A stretch of DNA of 64,000 bases from Bradyrhizobium sp. BR13661. GTDB taxonomy: Bacteria; Pseudomonadota; Alphaproteobacteria; Rhizobiales; Xanthobacteraceae. The notes beneath the pieces were generated by a model that was not told where the DNA came from, did no database searches, and was given only the letters and a program-made list of their open reading frames with translations. Positions within the stretch are counted from its first letter, which is position 1; each line of letters opens with the position of its first letter. The position numbers and the translations under genes were made by a program. Location of the stretch: positions 357,965 to 421,964 of the forward strand of contig NZ_JARXWB010000004.1 in the NCBI RefSeq assembly GCF_029892425.1, read 5' to 3'. Below are positions 25,824 to 34,694 of this stretch, piece by piece.

Positions 25824-25964
25824 GTCGTCCTGGCGAAAGCCAGGACCCATTACCACCGGCCATCATTTGGCGAAGATTGGTGGTTGACAGCTCGGCGCCG
25901 CAACTTCTCCCTGGGGTAATGGGTCCTGGCTCCCGAGCGCAATTGCGCACTAGGCCAGGACGAC
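25824..25964. repeat. Intergenic repeat of the GTCGTCC family, copy 2
   Basis: It begins GTCGTCCTGGCGAAAGCC and ends GCCAGGACGAC. GGACCCATTACC near the left end is inverted as GGTAATGGGTCC near the right. The central CTTCTCCCTGGGGTAATGGG aligns with copy 1 at 22021-22152. It ends just upstream of the ACT-domain gene start. Confidence 0.75.
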
Positions 25965-25978
25965 ATTGTGGAAGCACC

Positions 25979-26398
25979 ATGCCAGCCGAACGCGACCTCA
26001 CTGCGCTGCTGAAAAACCTGAAGCCACAGCTGCAGCCGGGCATCTTCGTATTCTGCACGATCGCGCCAAACGCGAGCCTCCCGGCAGCCCTCAATCCGCT
26101 GCTGACGTTCCGCGAGCAGGAAGGAACGACGCTGGTTATCCCTCTTGAAGACGCCGAAGCCGCAGGGCTGAACCATGCATTCCCCTCGCGCCTGATCACT
26201 TTGTCAGTCCACTCCGCACTCGACGCCGTGGGATTCCTGGCGGCCATCACTGCGCGCCTCGCCGAAGCCGGCATCAGCGTCAACGCCGTGTCGGCCTTTC
26301 ATCACGACCACCTCTTCGTGCCCCACGACAGGGCCGATGAAGCAATGGCTCTGTTGCAAGACATGAGCCGGCCGAACGAAGCCAAGGCTGGGTCATAA
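25979..26398 (+). CDS. ACT domain-containing protein
   Basis: A 139-residue protein whose C-terminal half (about residues 65-135) is an ACT-type fold: LITLSVHSALDAVGFLAAITARLAEAGISVNAVSAFHHDHLFVPHDRADEAMALL. The N-terminal half (LQPGIFVFCTIAPNASLPAALNPLLTFREQEGTTLVIP) resembles the paired ACT_7/DUF2241 arrangement found in stand-alone proteins. These probably bind a small ligand such as an amino acid, but no specific role is known. The start at 25979 is the first ATG that keeps the conserved region; a longer frame runs into the repeat. Confidence 0.8.
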   Translation: MPAERDLTALLKNLKPQLQPGIFVFCTIAPNASLPAALNPLLTFREQEGTTLVIPLEDAEAAGLNHAFPSRLITLSVHSALDAVGFLAAITARLAEAGISVNAVSAFHHDHLFVPHDRADEAMALLQDMSRPNEAKAGS

Positions 26399-26540
26399 GC
26401 AGCTGGCCATTTGATGTCTGCTGAACCCCTGACAGCGGCGGAAAAGCGGAAGTCTGCCGAGGTCGTCGAAGGCGCCACTAAGCGACGTGATCCACAAAGC
26501 AAATGTGCTAGCGTGGCGAGCGCTCTATACGTGAGGTATT

Positions 26541-26981
26541 ATGGATTCAGTCGAACCAGACCTTAAGCTCGGCGGGTTCTCACTTTGGGTGTTCGGTCGC
26601 CAATTCCCCAATGCTACTGATTATTGGGACGGAAACTGGTTGAACGTGCGAGCACGGATCGAAGCACCCGGGGCGGTAGTTCAGGCGCAGGGTTGCTTTG
26701 TTTTTGCGCCCGACCTAGCGAGCTTCACCCGAGAACTTGAAACGCTCCACACGGTGTTGGTTGGTGAGGCCCGGCTACGTTCTTTGGAGCCGAATTTGGA
26801 GATTACAATCCAATGCGGCACTGGCGGCCACGTGACCGCAAGATTCATGATCACACCCGACCATATGACCCAATCGCACGAATTCGAATTCTACCTTGAT
26901 CAGACCTATCTTGGACCGTTCCTGGACGGATGCAGAAGCGTTTTGTCACGCTGGCCAGTACGCCCGCAGGCTTCCGCCTAG
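26541..26981 (+). CDS. WapI-type immunity-like protein (orphan)
   Basis: This 146-residue protein reads LKLGGFSLWVFGRQFPNATDYWDGNWLNVRARIEAPGAVV and later LEPNLEITIQCGTGGHVTARFMITPDHMTQSHEFEFYLDQTYLGPFLDGC. I recognise this pattern as the WapI family, immunity proteins described beside the Bacillus WapA contact-dependent toxin and found scattered in proteobacteria, often as orphans. No toxin gene is adjacent here. Codon use and base composition are clearly less GC-rich than the flanking genes, which suggests horizontal acquisition. The immunity function is inferred from family resemblance only. Confidence 0.65.
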   Translation: MDSVEPDLKLGGFSLWVFGRQFPNATDYWDGNWLNVRARIEAPGAVVQAQGCFVFAPDLASFTRELETLHTVLVGEARLRSLEPNLEITIQCGTGGHVTARFMITPDHMTQSHEFEFYLDQTYLGPFLDGCRSVLSRWPVRPQASA

Positions 26982-27194
26982 GCTCAACAGCAGCCATTCG
27001 ACCCGCCTTAAGCTTGTCGGTCTACCTCCACTTCAGAACCAGCGGCGATCGAAGAGGATAGCTTCGGGGCCAACAAGCAACGTCCAATTTCGTCGCAACG
27101 AACCGCCCGAAAGTGGCGGGAACCGGGACGCCGCCTGTTGCTGGTCGGACCGATAAAGTGTTCACTCCGGCCACCAAGATTCTGGGGGAATCCA

Positions 27195-29030
27195 ATGAGT
27201 GCGCTCCGTCTTGACCAAATCCTCGCAAGCGCAGCGGTTGCATTTCTGCTCACGGCGCCAATGCCTGCGCTCGGGCAACAGACGGAGCCGTCCCAGGCAG
27301 GTCTGACCGACCCGTCGAAACCGGGCGCCCCCTCTTCCGGCCAGCCCCTCGCCGCGCCGCCGGCCAGCGCTGCGCAGACGGCTGCTCCGGCGACGACGCC
27401 GGAACCGGATCGTCCCGCTGATCCGCTGGCTTCCCTCGATCCTGCCGACCGCGCAGTCGCGGAGCGCGTTCGCGATCTTCTCGCCACGAAACCGAACCCG
27501 ATCTTCACGGACGAAAAGGTTCAAGCGGCCGTCGAAGCCTTCTATCAAAAGCGCAATCTGGCGCCGCTATGGCTCGACAAGGGCGTGGAGAATGCGCGGA
27601 GCATGGCTGTGATTGCGCGCCTCAAGAACGCCGACGCCGACGGTCTGGACCATGCCGATTACAAAACGCCGGCCTTTGCCGGGCTTTCGCCGGACGCGCT
27701 GGCCGAGGCCGAACTGAGCCTCACGCAGACGATGCTGACCTATGCGAGGCACTTGCAGGCCGGACGTATGCCCCATCGCCAAGTGAGGGAGGACAACATC
27801 GCGCTGCCGCAGCGTGCGCCCGATCCAGCCGTGGTGCTGGCGGCCGTCGTCGAGGGAAACGACGCCGGCCAGGCGCTTGATCAGTTCAGCCCGCCGTACG
27901 AGAACTATCAGAAGCTCAAGGCCGCGCTGGCGCAGCTGCGCGGCAAGAGTGCTGGCGGCGCCGGCGACGGGATCGCACCGGGTCGCGTGCTCACCCTCAA
28001 CCGCAAGCGCCCAATGGAAGATGCCCGCGTTCCGCAATTGCGCGAGCGTCTTGGTGTTCCCGGCGAGGCTACCGATCTGCGCTACGATGAGAAGCTTGCC
28101 GAGGCCGTCAAAGACTATCAGCGCAGCAACGATCTGCCGCCGACCGGCAATCTGGATGCTCGCACGGTCAAGAAGCTCAATCCCACGAACGACGGCCGCA
28201 TCGATACCATCATCGCCAATATGGAGCGTTGGCGCTGGTACCACCGCGACGTGCGCAAATCGCGCGTGGAGGTCAACGAGCCGGATTTCACCCTCAAGGT
28301 GATCCAGGACGGCCGGCAGATCTGGACCTCGCGCGTCGTGATCGGCAAGCCGAGCATGCCGAGCCCGCTCCTGGCGCAACAGATGGACTCCATCTCCATC
28401 AACCCGACCTGGAAGGTGCCGCAGTCGATCGTTCGGAACGAGTACCTGCCGGCGGAGGCGAGAGAACCCGGCACGCTGGCGCGTATGGGGTTTCGCATGA
28501 AACGCGTCGACGGCGAGACGGAGATATTTATGCCACCGGGCGGCCAGAATCCGCTGGGCCACATCCGATTCAATTTCTTCAATCGCTTGACGGTGTTTCA
28601 GCACGACACCCCGGACCAATATCTGTTCGCCCATGTTGTGCGCGCCGAGAGCCACGGCTGCATGCGCGTGCAGGATGCTCCCAAATACGCCGAAGTCCTC
28701 GCCGGCATGGTGCACCCTGAGCTGCAGTGGACGGCGGAGAAGGTCAGGGGTCTGTACGCCGATGGCATCGAGCAGGAGATTCCGCTGGAGTCAGGGCCAA
28801 TCTGGATCTACCTGACCTACCAGACGGCCTTCGTCGACGACGCGGGCAAGCTGCAAATCCGCCGCGATCTCTACAATCTCGACAGCCGTACGCTGGCAGC
28901 GATCAAGGAGGCGCGCGCAATCGCCAATCCGGCCTTGGTGAGCAAATCTGAACCGATGATGGCGACTCCCACGTCGGCCGCCCCCGCACACCGCCGCAAG
29001 GTCGCTCCGATGGATCAAGTTCGATCGTAG
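27195..29030 (+). CDS. L,D-transpeptidase, YcbB type
   Basis: This 611-residue exported enzyme has a signal peptide (about 1-30, ending ALGQQ), a Pro/Ala-rich linker to about 70, and a YcbB-like scaffold domain (about 90-270). A peptidoglycan-binding domain follows (LRERLGVPGEATDLRYDEKLAEAVKDYQRSNDLPPTGNLDARTV, about 280-330). The YkuD catalytic domain has the HGC motif at about 487-489 (Cys489 in ESHGCMRVQDA). It makes 3-3 crosslinks in peptidoglycan or anchors proteins to it. The start at 27195 follows GGGGGAATCC. Length matches the Rhizobiales family. Confidence 0.9.
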   Translation: MSALRLDQILASAAVAFLLTAPMPALGQQTEPSQAGLTDPSKPGAPSSGQPLAAPPASAAQTAAPATTPEPDRPADPLASLDPADRAVAERVRDLLATKPNPIFTDEKVQAAVEAFYQKRNLAPLWLDKGVENARSMAVIARLKNADADGLDHADYKTPAFAGLSPDALAEAELSLTQTMLTYARHLQAGRMPHRQVREDNIALPQRAPDPAVVLAAVVEGNDAGQALDQFSPPYENYQKLKAALAQLRGKSAGGAGDGIAPGRVLTLNRKRPMEDARVPQLRERLGVPGEATDLRYDEKLAEAVKDYQRSNDLPPTGNLDARTVKKLNPTNDGRIDTIIANMERWRWYHRDVRKSRVEVNEPDFTLKVIQDGRQIWTSRVVIGKPSMPSPLLAQQMDSISINPTWKVPQSIVRNEYLPAEAREPGTLARMGFRMKRVDGETEIFMPPGGQNPLGHIRFNFFNRLTVFQHDTPDQYLFAHVVRAESHGCMRVQDAPKYAEVLAGMVHPELQWTAEKVRGLYADGIEQEIPLESGPIWIYLTYQTAFVDDAGKLQIRRDLYNLDSRTLAAIKEARAIANPALVSKSEPMMATPTSAAPAHRRKVAPMDQVRS

Positions 29031-29126
29031 CGGTTTGATCTGGAAGGCTTCAAGTGCCACGGATATCGGCTATGGATCCGGGTCACCGAGACACGTAGCG
29101 ACGCTAAGCGGCTGCTGGCAGCCACT

Positions 29127-29783
29127 TCAGTTCGTCGTGGTCTTGCCGCCGCGCATGGACACGAGCTTTTCCTCGCGAAATCGGAGAACGAACCATGCGG
29201 TCTCATCGAAACCGTGTGGGAGCTTTCCGGCGTGCGAATACACCATCTGGGCAGCTTCCGACTTCGATGGCGGTCCCAGCGCCTTGACGACCTCCGAACG
29301 CGACATGCCCAAATGCAGCTTGCCGTCGACGACGAGGGGCGCGAACTTTTCCGGGATGATGGGGCAATCGGCCGAGGTCTCGGCGTCCTTGTCGGTGAGC
29401 TCTGCAACGATCTCCGTGACGCGATGGTCCGCGCCGCCGATCTCTCCGCTGGACAGCCATAGTCGATGCTGCCCGCGCCTGTAGCACAGCCAAGAGATGC
29501 TACCTGCAGCGTCGCCCTGATGTTGGATGGTCCCTTCGCCCACGGCTTCGCGAACCGCACTGAGCGGCGTCTCCTCGAAGCGGCCGGCGAACGCGCCTAG
29601 CGAAAACTGGGTCGCCAATCTCTTCTTGACCGTTCGTGGCACGTGCTCGAGCGCATGTTCGTCGAATGGCGGCGGCGCTGTCTGCGCGGAGCAGTCGCTC
29701 GCGGGGATCGCGAACAGGAGAAGCAGCGCGAAGAGCGTCGCGGGCGTCAGTTTCCGGGTGTCGGACACGTCAGGTGATCTCAT
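29127..29783 (-). CDS. Secreted hypothetical protein with SmpA-like motif
   Basis: A 218-residue protein with a signal peptide (hydrophobic LFALLLLFAIPASDCSAQ, residues about 17-34). Near residue 157 it has LHLGMSRSEVVKALGPPSKSEAAQMVYSH, reminiscent of the BamE/SmpA-OmlA fold (G-M-x-R-x-x-V-x-x-x-L-G-x-P). Two Cys in the mature part could pair. The Cys at the signal-peptide end is not in a good lipobox. It is probably periplasmic. It converges on the L,D-transpeptidase gene. The function is unknown. Confidence 0.65.
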   Translation of the reverse strand: MRSPDVSDTRKLTPATLFALLLLFAIPASDCSAQTAPPPFDEHALEHVPRTVKKRLATQFSLGAFAGRFEETPLSAVREAVGEGTIQHQGDAAGSISWLCYRRGQHRLWLSSGEIGGADHRVTEIVAELTDKDAETSADCPIIPEKFAPLVVDGKLHLGMSRSEVVKALGPPSKSEAAQMVYSHAGKLPHGFDETAWFVLRFREEKLVSMRGGKTTTN

Positions 29784-30119
29784 TTCGAGAGCGATCTCCG
29801 AAAACGACCAGCATGGGATAGTACCACTGTTTTGCCCGACGCATCAAACGATATTCGTAAAATACGAAATCGCGCCGATCTGAATCGCGCCCCGTGGCGG
29901 CCCGGCTGATGACGAAAACGGACCCGAGCCGCAGATGCGGCGATCCTTGCCTGGATGCCGCCGATTTGCTCGACGCCGCAACGACCTGACCGAGCCGACC
30001 TGGTGCCGGCGGGCGATCGCGTTTCTACTGTGCATGGGGTTGTTTTTTCAGTCTTGCGAAAAGCGCGGGCGGACGCGGCCCGACAAGGGGACGCGTCGCC
30101 CGCGTCGCGTTCAGCGCAA
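29784..30119. other. Gene-free gap, nothing recognised
   Basis: There are 336 bases between the secreted protein start and the RidA stop. Short reading frames here are unconvincing. No clear palindrome, RNA or promoter was seen beyond an AT-rich stretch near 29815-29875 that could serve the minus-strand gene. Confidence 0.4.
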
Positions 30120-30521
30120 TCAATCCGCGACCGCGATCGCCTCGATCTCGATCAGCCATTCCGGCGCGGCAAGCGCGGAAACGCCGACCAGCGTCGAGGC
30201 CGGCGGCTCCATGCCCTGGAAGAAGGCCGAGCGGGCCTTGCCGATGATGGGGCGCAGCTCCGGCTTGTAGCCGACGACGAAGGTCGTGATCTTCACGATG
30301 TTGGCGTAGGTGGCGCCGGCTGCCTTCAGCGCATGGCCGAGATTCTGCATCACCTGCGTCGTCTGCGCGGAGATATCGCCCTCGCCGACGATCCGCCCCT
30401 CCTCGTCGGTCGAGACCTGCCCGGAAATGTAGATGGTGCGCGCACCGGAAGCGGTGACGACGTGCGAATAAGCGGGGTTGTGGTGCAGGCCGCTGGGGCG
30501 GAGATGATCGAGCTTGGGCAT
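30120..30521 (-). CDS. RidA/YjgF-family protein lacking the catalytic Arg
   Basis: This 133-residue RidA-fold protein reads LHHNPAYSHVVTASGARTIYISGQVSTDEEGRIV and ends PASTLVGVSALAAPEWLIEIEAIAVAD. In imine-deaminating RidA the segment PARSCV supplies an essential Arg; here it is PASTLV, so classical 2-aminoacrylate deamination is unlikely although the Glu of EIEAIAV remains. It belongs to another Rid subgroup of unproven activity. A second RidA gene with the Arg conserved lies 1.2 kb away across EipB. Confidence 0.88.
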   Translation of the reverse strand: MPKLDHLRPSGLHHNPAYSHVVTASGARTIYISGQVSTDEEGRIVGEGDISAQTTQVMQNLGHALKAAGATYANIVKITTFVVGYKPELRPIIGKARSAFFQGMEPPASTLVGVSALAAPEWLIEIEAIAVAD

Positions 30522-30594
30522 GGGCTGGCTCCCGACGTTTGTGATTGGACGGGAGCGTAACCGGAGATGGCGTTGAGGGCTAGCCTCGCGCCGC

Positions 30595-31440
30595 TCAATT
30601 GCAGGGCTTGCTGTCCTTGACGTCGAACTTGCCCATCGCGCCGGAGATCACAAAATCGTTGTAATCGAGCAGGAGCTGGCGAGAGACGCCGTTCTCGTAG
30701 AGCTCGAACGCCATCGCATAGACGGGCGTCTGCTCGCCCTCCTTCTGCTGGACGTCGCGGTCGAAATAGCTGACCGTCACCGGCCAGCGCTTCAGCGACT
30801 TCATGTGCTCGTCCGACGTCGACGGATCAGGCGAGGCGGTGCGGTCGTCGGAAATCGGCTGACCGATCACGGTCAGCGTGTTGTAGACCTTCTGGCCATC
30901 GTCGGAGCCGTCATAGACGGAGAGCTCCAGCAGCGGCTTGCCGTCCTTGGCAGCGGCAATGATGCGCTGGATCTGCTCGGTCGGGAACACGATCTTGCCG
31001 TCGAGGGTGAAGTTCTTCGGCGCCGGCAGCTTCAGCTTGACGTTGATGTGGTCGCCGTCGCGCTCCGCCGAGCCGTCGACGAGACCCGCCTCGGTCTCGT
31101 TCATCCGCGTCTCGATCTTGAAGCGGTAGCTTTTGCCCGCGGCGTCCTCCCAGGAATTGGAGCGGAGGTCGCTGAGCGTGATCTTGCCCTCGCCGCTGTC
31201 GAGCTCGGAGACCTGGCGGAATTCGGACGTGTAGCCTTCGCAAGCGCTCCCGGCGAAATTGTAGAGGATGCGGCCGCGGGCGCTGTTGATGGAGCTGGAG
31301 CGCGATTTGACCAGGCTCAGATCATAGAGCGCCTGATGCGCGAGGAAGGGACCATTCGCTGCATGCACGCCACCACCGGCGCCGACAGTGACCGCGGCGA
31401 GCGCGATCACACCGAGTGAAGTCCGGAAAAGGTGCACCAT
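30595..31440 (-). CDS. eipB: Periplasmic envelope-integrity protein EipB (DUF1849)
   Basis: This 281-residue DUF1849 protein has a signal peptide (MVHLFRTSLGVIALAAVTVGAGGGVHAA). Its beta-rich mature chain reads YDLSLVKSRSSSINSARGRILYNFAGSACEGYTSEFRQVSELDSGEG early. Cys67 and the penultimate Cys280 (SKPCN) match the conserved disulfide pair of Brucella EipB, which forms a spiral beta-sheet and supports cell-envelope integrity. The start at 31440 follows GGGAATAGAC; the longer upstream frame is non-conserved. It is divergent from the second RidA gene, in an arrangement common in Rhizobiales. Confidence 0.88.
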   Translation of the reverse strand: MVHLFRTSLGVIALAAVTVGAGGGVHAANGPFLAHQALYDLSLVKSRSSSINSARGRILYNFAGSACEGYTSEFRQVSELDSGEGKITLSDLRSNSWEDAAGKSYRFKIETRMNETEAGLVDGSAERDGDHINVKLKLPAPKNFTLDGKIVFPTEQIQRIIAAAKDGKPLLELSVYDGSDDGQKVYNTLTVIGQPISDDRTASPDPSTSDEHMKSLKRWPVTVSYFDRDVQQKEGEQTPVYAMAFELYENGVSRQLLLDYNDFVISGAMGKFDVKDSKPCN

Positions 31441-31694
31441 GTCTATTCCCTGGGGGACACGCAGATTCGACACTTTAATGACCGTTCCATTGCGTCGCAA
31501 CTGGGGCAGATTCACGTAAAGTTGCGCCTCCGCGCTGAACCTCCTGACCTGCCTCAGGAAAATACAGCCCGCCCACGGCGTTCCACCGCCTGATCGGCTT
31601 GCTTGCATGTGACGGCATGATGGGCGAAACAGGGCGCGCCCGGCCGTCACGAGAGGCGCCGGAGCAGATGAGTTTTCAGACATCGAGGTCGAAC

Positions 31695-32162
31695 ATGGCG
31701 GGCACGGTCGAGCAGAAACTGGCGGAACAGGGCATCAAGCTGCACGACGCCCCCACCCCCGTCGCCAATTACGTGCCGTTCGTTCGGACCGGCAATCTGC
31801 TGTTCGTCTCCGGCCAGGTCTGTTTCGACCCATCAGGCAAGCTGATCGCCAAGGGCAAGCTCGGCGCCGGCGTCTCGCTCGAGGACGGTGCCGCGGCGGC
31901 GCGCGGCTGTGCGGTGAACCTGCTGGCGCAGGTCAAGGCTGCCATCGGTGACCTCGACAAGGTCGTACGCGTGGTGCGCCTCGGCGGCTTCATCAACTCC
32001 GCACCGGATTTTCTGGATGGACCGAAGGTGCTCAACGGCGCCTCCGACCTGATGGTCGCAGCCTTCGGCGACAAGGGTCGCCACGCCCGCACCACCGTCG
32101 GCGTCGCCTCGCTGCCCGCGGATGCGGCGGTCGAGGTGGAAGGCGTGTTCGAGGTCGCCTGA
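31695..32162 (+). CDS. RidA/YjgF-family protein with Arg conserved
   Basis: This 155-residue protein of the longer RidA branch reads EQKLAEQGIKLHDAPTPVANYVPFVRTGNLLFVSGQV early and ends ARTTVGVASLPADAAVEVEGVFEVA. The Arg in ART and the Glu in VEVEG occupy the positions used for imine deamination in RidA. A start at 31695 follows GAGG with 6-base spacing; 31668 is an alternative. The glycerophosphodiesterase GTG is 10 bases past its stop, so the two genes are one operon. Confidence 0.88.
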   Translation: MAGTVEQKLAEQGIKLHDAPTPVANYVPFVRTGNLLFVSGQVCFDPSGKLIAKGKLGAGVSLEDGAAAARGCAVNLLAQVKAAIGDLDKVVRVVRLGGFINSAPDFLDGPKVLNGASDLMVAAFGDKGRHARTTVGVASLPADAAVEVEGVFEVA

Positions 32163-32172
32163 GGCCGATATC

Positions 32173-32919
32173 GTGCGTGCTCCTGCTTGGCTGACAGCGC
32201 GGCCGGTCGCCCATCGCGGCCTGCATGACATCTCGCGTGGCATCGTGGAAAACATGCCGGGCGCGGTGCAGGCTGCGATATCAGGCAATTTTGCGATCGA
32301 GGTCGACATCCAGCTCTCGGCTGACGGCGAGGCCATGGTACATCACGACCATGCGCTCGGCCGCCTCACTGATGCCAGCGGCCCGGTCGTTGCGAAGACC
32401 GCGGCCGAGCTGAAGGCCATCACATTCAAGGACACGACCGAGCGGATGATGTCGCTTGGCGACCTCTGCGCCATGGTCGCCGGCCGCGTCCCCTTGGTGA
32501 TCGAGGTGAAGAGCCATTTCGACGGCGACCGCAAACTGGTGAAGCGGATGGCCGAGGTGCTGGCCTCCTATCAGGGGCACGCGGTCGGCATGTCCTTTGA
32601 TCCCGACCAGGTGCTGGCGCTGCGAGAGCTGCTGCCCTCCCGCCCGCGCGGCATCGTCGCCCAGCGGAGCTATGAGGACGAATACTGGGCTTATCTGACC
32701 GAGACGCAGCGCGACAGCATGCTGTACCTGCGCCACGGCTTCCAGACCCAGCCGCACTTCGTCGCCTTCAAGGTCGACCATTTGCCGGCGCCGGCCCCCT
32801 GGGTCGCCCGCAACGTCTTCGGCTGCGCCCTGCTCGGCTGGACCACCCGCACACCGGAGCAGCGGACGCGGGTTGCGCGATATGCCGATCAGATGATCTT
32901 TGAGGGCTTCGTGCCGTAG
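32173..32919 (+). CDS. Glycerophosphodiester phosphodiesterase
   Basis: This 248-residue TIM-barrel enzyme hydrolyses glycerophosphodiesters to sn-glycerol-3-phosphate and alcohol. PVAHRGLHD near residue 12 supplies the catalytic His-Arg. EVDIQLSADGEAMVHHDHALGRLT at about 39-62 holds the metal-binding Glu/Asp and the second His. VIEVKSHF is the later Glu site. No signal peptide is present, so it is a cytosolic form. The GTG start at 32173 follows GAGG at 8 bases and is 10 bases after the RidA stop. Confidence 0.92.
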   Translation: MRAPAWLTARPVAHRGLHDISRGIVENMPGAVQAAISGNFAIEVDIQLSADGEAMVHHDHALGRLTDASGPVVAKTAAELKAITFKDTTERMMSLGDLCAMVAGRVPLVIEVKSHFDGDRKLVKRMAEVLASYQGHAVGMSFDPDQVLALRELLPSRPRGIVAQRSYEDEYWAYLTETQRDSMLYLRHGFQTQPHFVAFKVDHLPAPAPWVARNVFGCALLGWTTRTPEQRTRVARYADQMIFEGFVP

Positions 32920-32973
32920 GCTTGATGTTCCCGACCCTTGAAGTCGCTGCTGCAATGCACGATCTTGGGCGTA

Positions 32974-34215
32974 ATGGCATCATCCGACATCACCCTGGAG
33001 GCGGTCCCGTCCATTGGCGAAGTTTCGCCGGAGGATTGGGACGCCTGCGCCAATCCTGGCAACATCTGCAACGGCCATGGCCTGGGAACCTCATCCGGGC
33101 TTCCAGGCGATTCGCTCGGCCTCTTAAAGCCTGCCTACAACCCGTTCGTCTCCCACGCCTTTCTGTCCGCCGTCGAGAAATCGGGTTCGGCCACGATCCG
33201 CACCGGCTGGGGACCGCGGCACCTCGTGGCCAAGATCGGCGGCCGCGTCGCCGGGGTCGTGCCCTGCTATTTGAAATCACACAGCCAGGGCGAATACGTC
33301 TTCGACCGCGGCTGGGCGGACGCCTATGAGCGCGCCGGCGGGCGCTACTATCCCAAGCTTCAGGTGTCGGTTCCCTTCACGCCGGCGACGGGGCCGCGGC
33401 TGCTGGTCCGCGACGGCGTCGACCACGATCGTATCACCGAGGCGCTGGCGAGCGGTCTGGTGGCGCTGTGCGGCGTCAGCAAGGCCTCTTCGGTGCACGT
33501 GACCTTCGCGCGCGAGGCCGAATGGAAACTTCTCGCCCAGCACGGCTTCCTGCAGCGAACCGACCAGCAGTTCCACTGGCGCAACGAGGGTTTTGCCAGC
33601 TTCGACGATTTCCTGGCGACGCTGAATTCCCGTCACCGCAAATCGATCAAGCGCGAGCGGCGCGATGCGCTCGCCGCCGGCATCACCATCCATTGGCTCA
33701 CCGGCAAGGACATCACCGAAGACGCCTGGGATGCCTTCTTCATGTTCTACATGGAGACCGGCTCGCGCAAATGGGGCCGCCCCTATCTCACCCGCGAATT
33801 CTTCTCGCTGATCGGCGAGACGATGAGCCAGGACGTGCTGCTGGTGATGGCCCGCCGCAACGACCGCTGGATCGCGGGCGCCATCAACTTCATCGGCTCG
33901 GACACGCTGTTCGGGCGCAACTGGGGTGCGGTCGAGCATCATCCCTTCCTCCATTTCGAGGTCTGCTACTACCAGGCGATCGACTTCGCCATCAAACACG
34001 GCCTCACGCATGTCGAGGCCGGCGCGCAGGGCGAGCACAAGATCGCGCGCGGCTACCTGCCGCGGACGACGCACTCCGCCCATTTCATCGCCGACCCCGG
34101 CTTGCGCCGCGCCATCGACGATTACCTCAAGCGCGAGCGCGCCTATGTCGCGGAGGCCGGACGGGAGCTCGCCGAGCTCGGCCCCTTCCGGAAAGGCATC
34201 GACGAGGCGCCTTGA
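32974..34215 (+). CDS. FemAB/GNAT-like protein (DUF482)
   Basis: This 413-residue protein of the DUF482 (peptidoglycan-biosynthesis FemAB-like) family has an acyltransferase double-GNAT layout. Marker segments are NPFVSHAFLSAVEKSGSA, YEFVFDRGWADAYER-like YVFDRGWADAYERAGGRYYPK, RHRKSIKRERR about residue 235, and the C-terminal HFEVCYYQAIDFAIKHGLTHVEAGAQGEHKIARGYLPRTTHSAH. The last motif is highly conserved in this family. The acceptor substrate is unknown. The ATG at 32974 was preferred; a TTG at 32938 would add 12 residues. It is followed 50 bases on by the HIT gene, a frequent pairing. Confidence 0.85.
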   Translation: MASSDITLEAVPSIGEVSPEDWDACANPGNICNGHGLGTSSGLPGDSLGLLKPAYNPFVSHAFLSAVEKSGSATIRTGWGPRHLVAKIGGRVAGVVPCYLKSHSQGEYVFDRGWADAYERAGGRYYPKLQVSVPFTPATGPRLLVRDGVDHDRITEALASGLVALCGVSKASSVHVTFAREAEWKLLAQHGFLQRTDQQFHWRNEGFASFDDFLATLNSRHRKSIKRERRDALAAGITIHWLTGKDITEDAWDAFFMFYMETGSRKWGRPYLTREFFSLIGETMSQDVLLVMARRNDRWIAGAINFIGSDTLFGRNWGAVEHHPFLHFEVCYYQAIDFAIKHGLTHVEAGAQGEHKIARGYLPRTTHSAHFIADPGLRRAIDDYLKRERAYVAEAGRELAELGPFRKGIDEAP

Positions 34216-34265
34216 CGTGCGTGTGGGGCTGGTGACAGTAAGCCGCAAGATCCGGGAGCCCCGCC

Positions 34266-34691
34266 ATGACCGCCTACGACCCTAACAACATCTTCGCAAA
34301 GATCCTGCGCGGCGAGCTACCCTGCCACAAGGTCTATGAGGACGAGCACGTGTTCGCCTTCCTCGACATCATGCCGCGGGTCACGGGCCACACGCTGGTG
34401 ATCCCGAAGGCTCCCTCCCGCAACATCCTCGACATCGCGCCTGATGACTTCGCCCATGTCGCCCGCGGCGCCAAGACGATCGCGCTGGCCGCCATGAAGG
34501 CGTTCAACGCCGACGGCATCAGCGTGCATCAGTTCAGCGAAGCCGCCGGCGGACAAGTGGTGTTTCATCTGCACATGCACGTGCTGCCGCGCCATGACGG
34601 CGTGGCCATGTTGCCGGCCGCCAGCCGCAAGGAAGACGACAAGGTCCTGCAGGAGAACGCGGCCAAGTTGATCGCGGCCTTGAAGTCCTGA
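34266..34691 (+). CDS. HIT-family nucleotide hydrolase
   Basis: A 141-residue histidine-triad protein. The active-site motif VVFHLHMHVLPRHDG (about residues 98-112) is intact (HxHxH). The N-terminal IFAKILRGELPCHKVYEDEHVFAFLDIMPRVTGHTLVIPK is typical of the HINT branch, which hydrolyses nucleoside phosphoramidates or AMP-lysine. Family members act on small nucleotide conjugates in the cytosol. It is preceded by the FemAB-like gene and converges on the TrmO-like gene. Confidence 0.94.
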   Translation: MTAYDPNNIFAKILRGELPCHKVYEDEHVFAFLDIMPRVTGHTLVIPKAPSRNILDIAPDDFAHVARGAKTIALAAMKAFNADGISVHQFSEAAGGQVVFHLHMHVLPRHDGVAMLPAASRKEDDKVLQENAAKLIAALKS

Positions 34692-34694
34692 CCC

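Noticed and set aside
29844..30035. Minus-strand frame of 63 codons
   Set aside because: Composition and lack of a start context look spurious.
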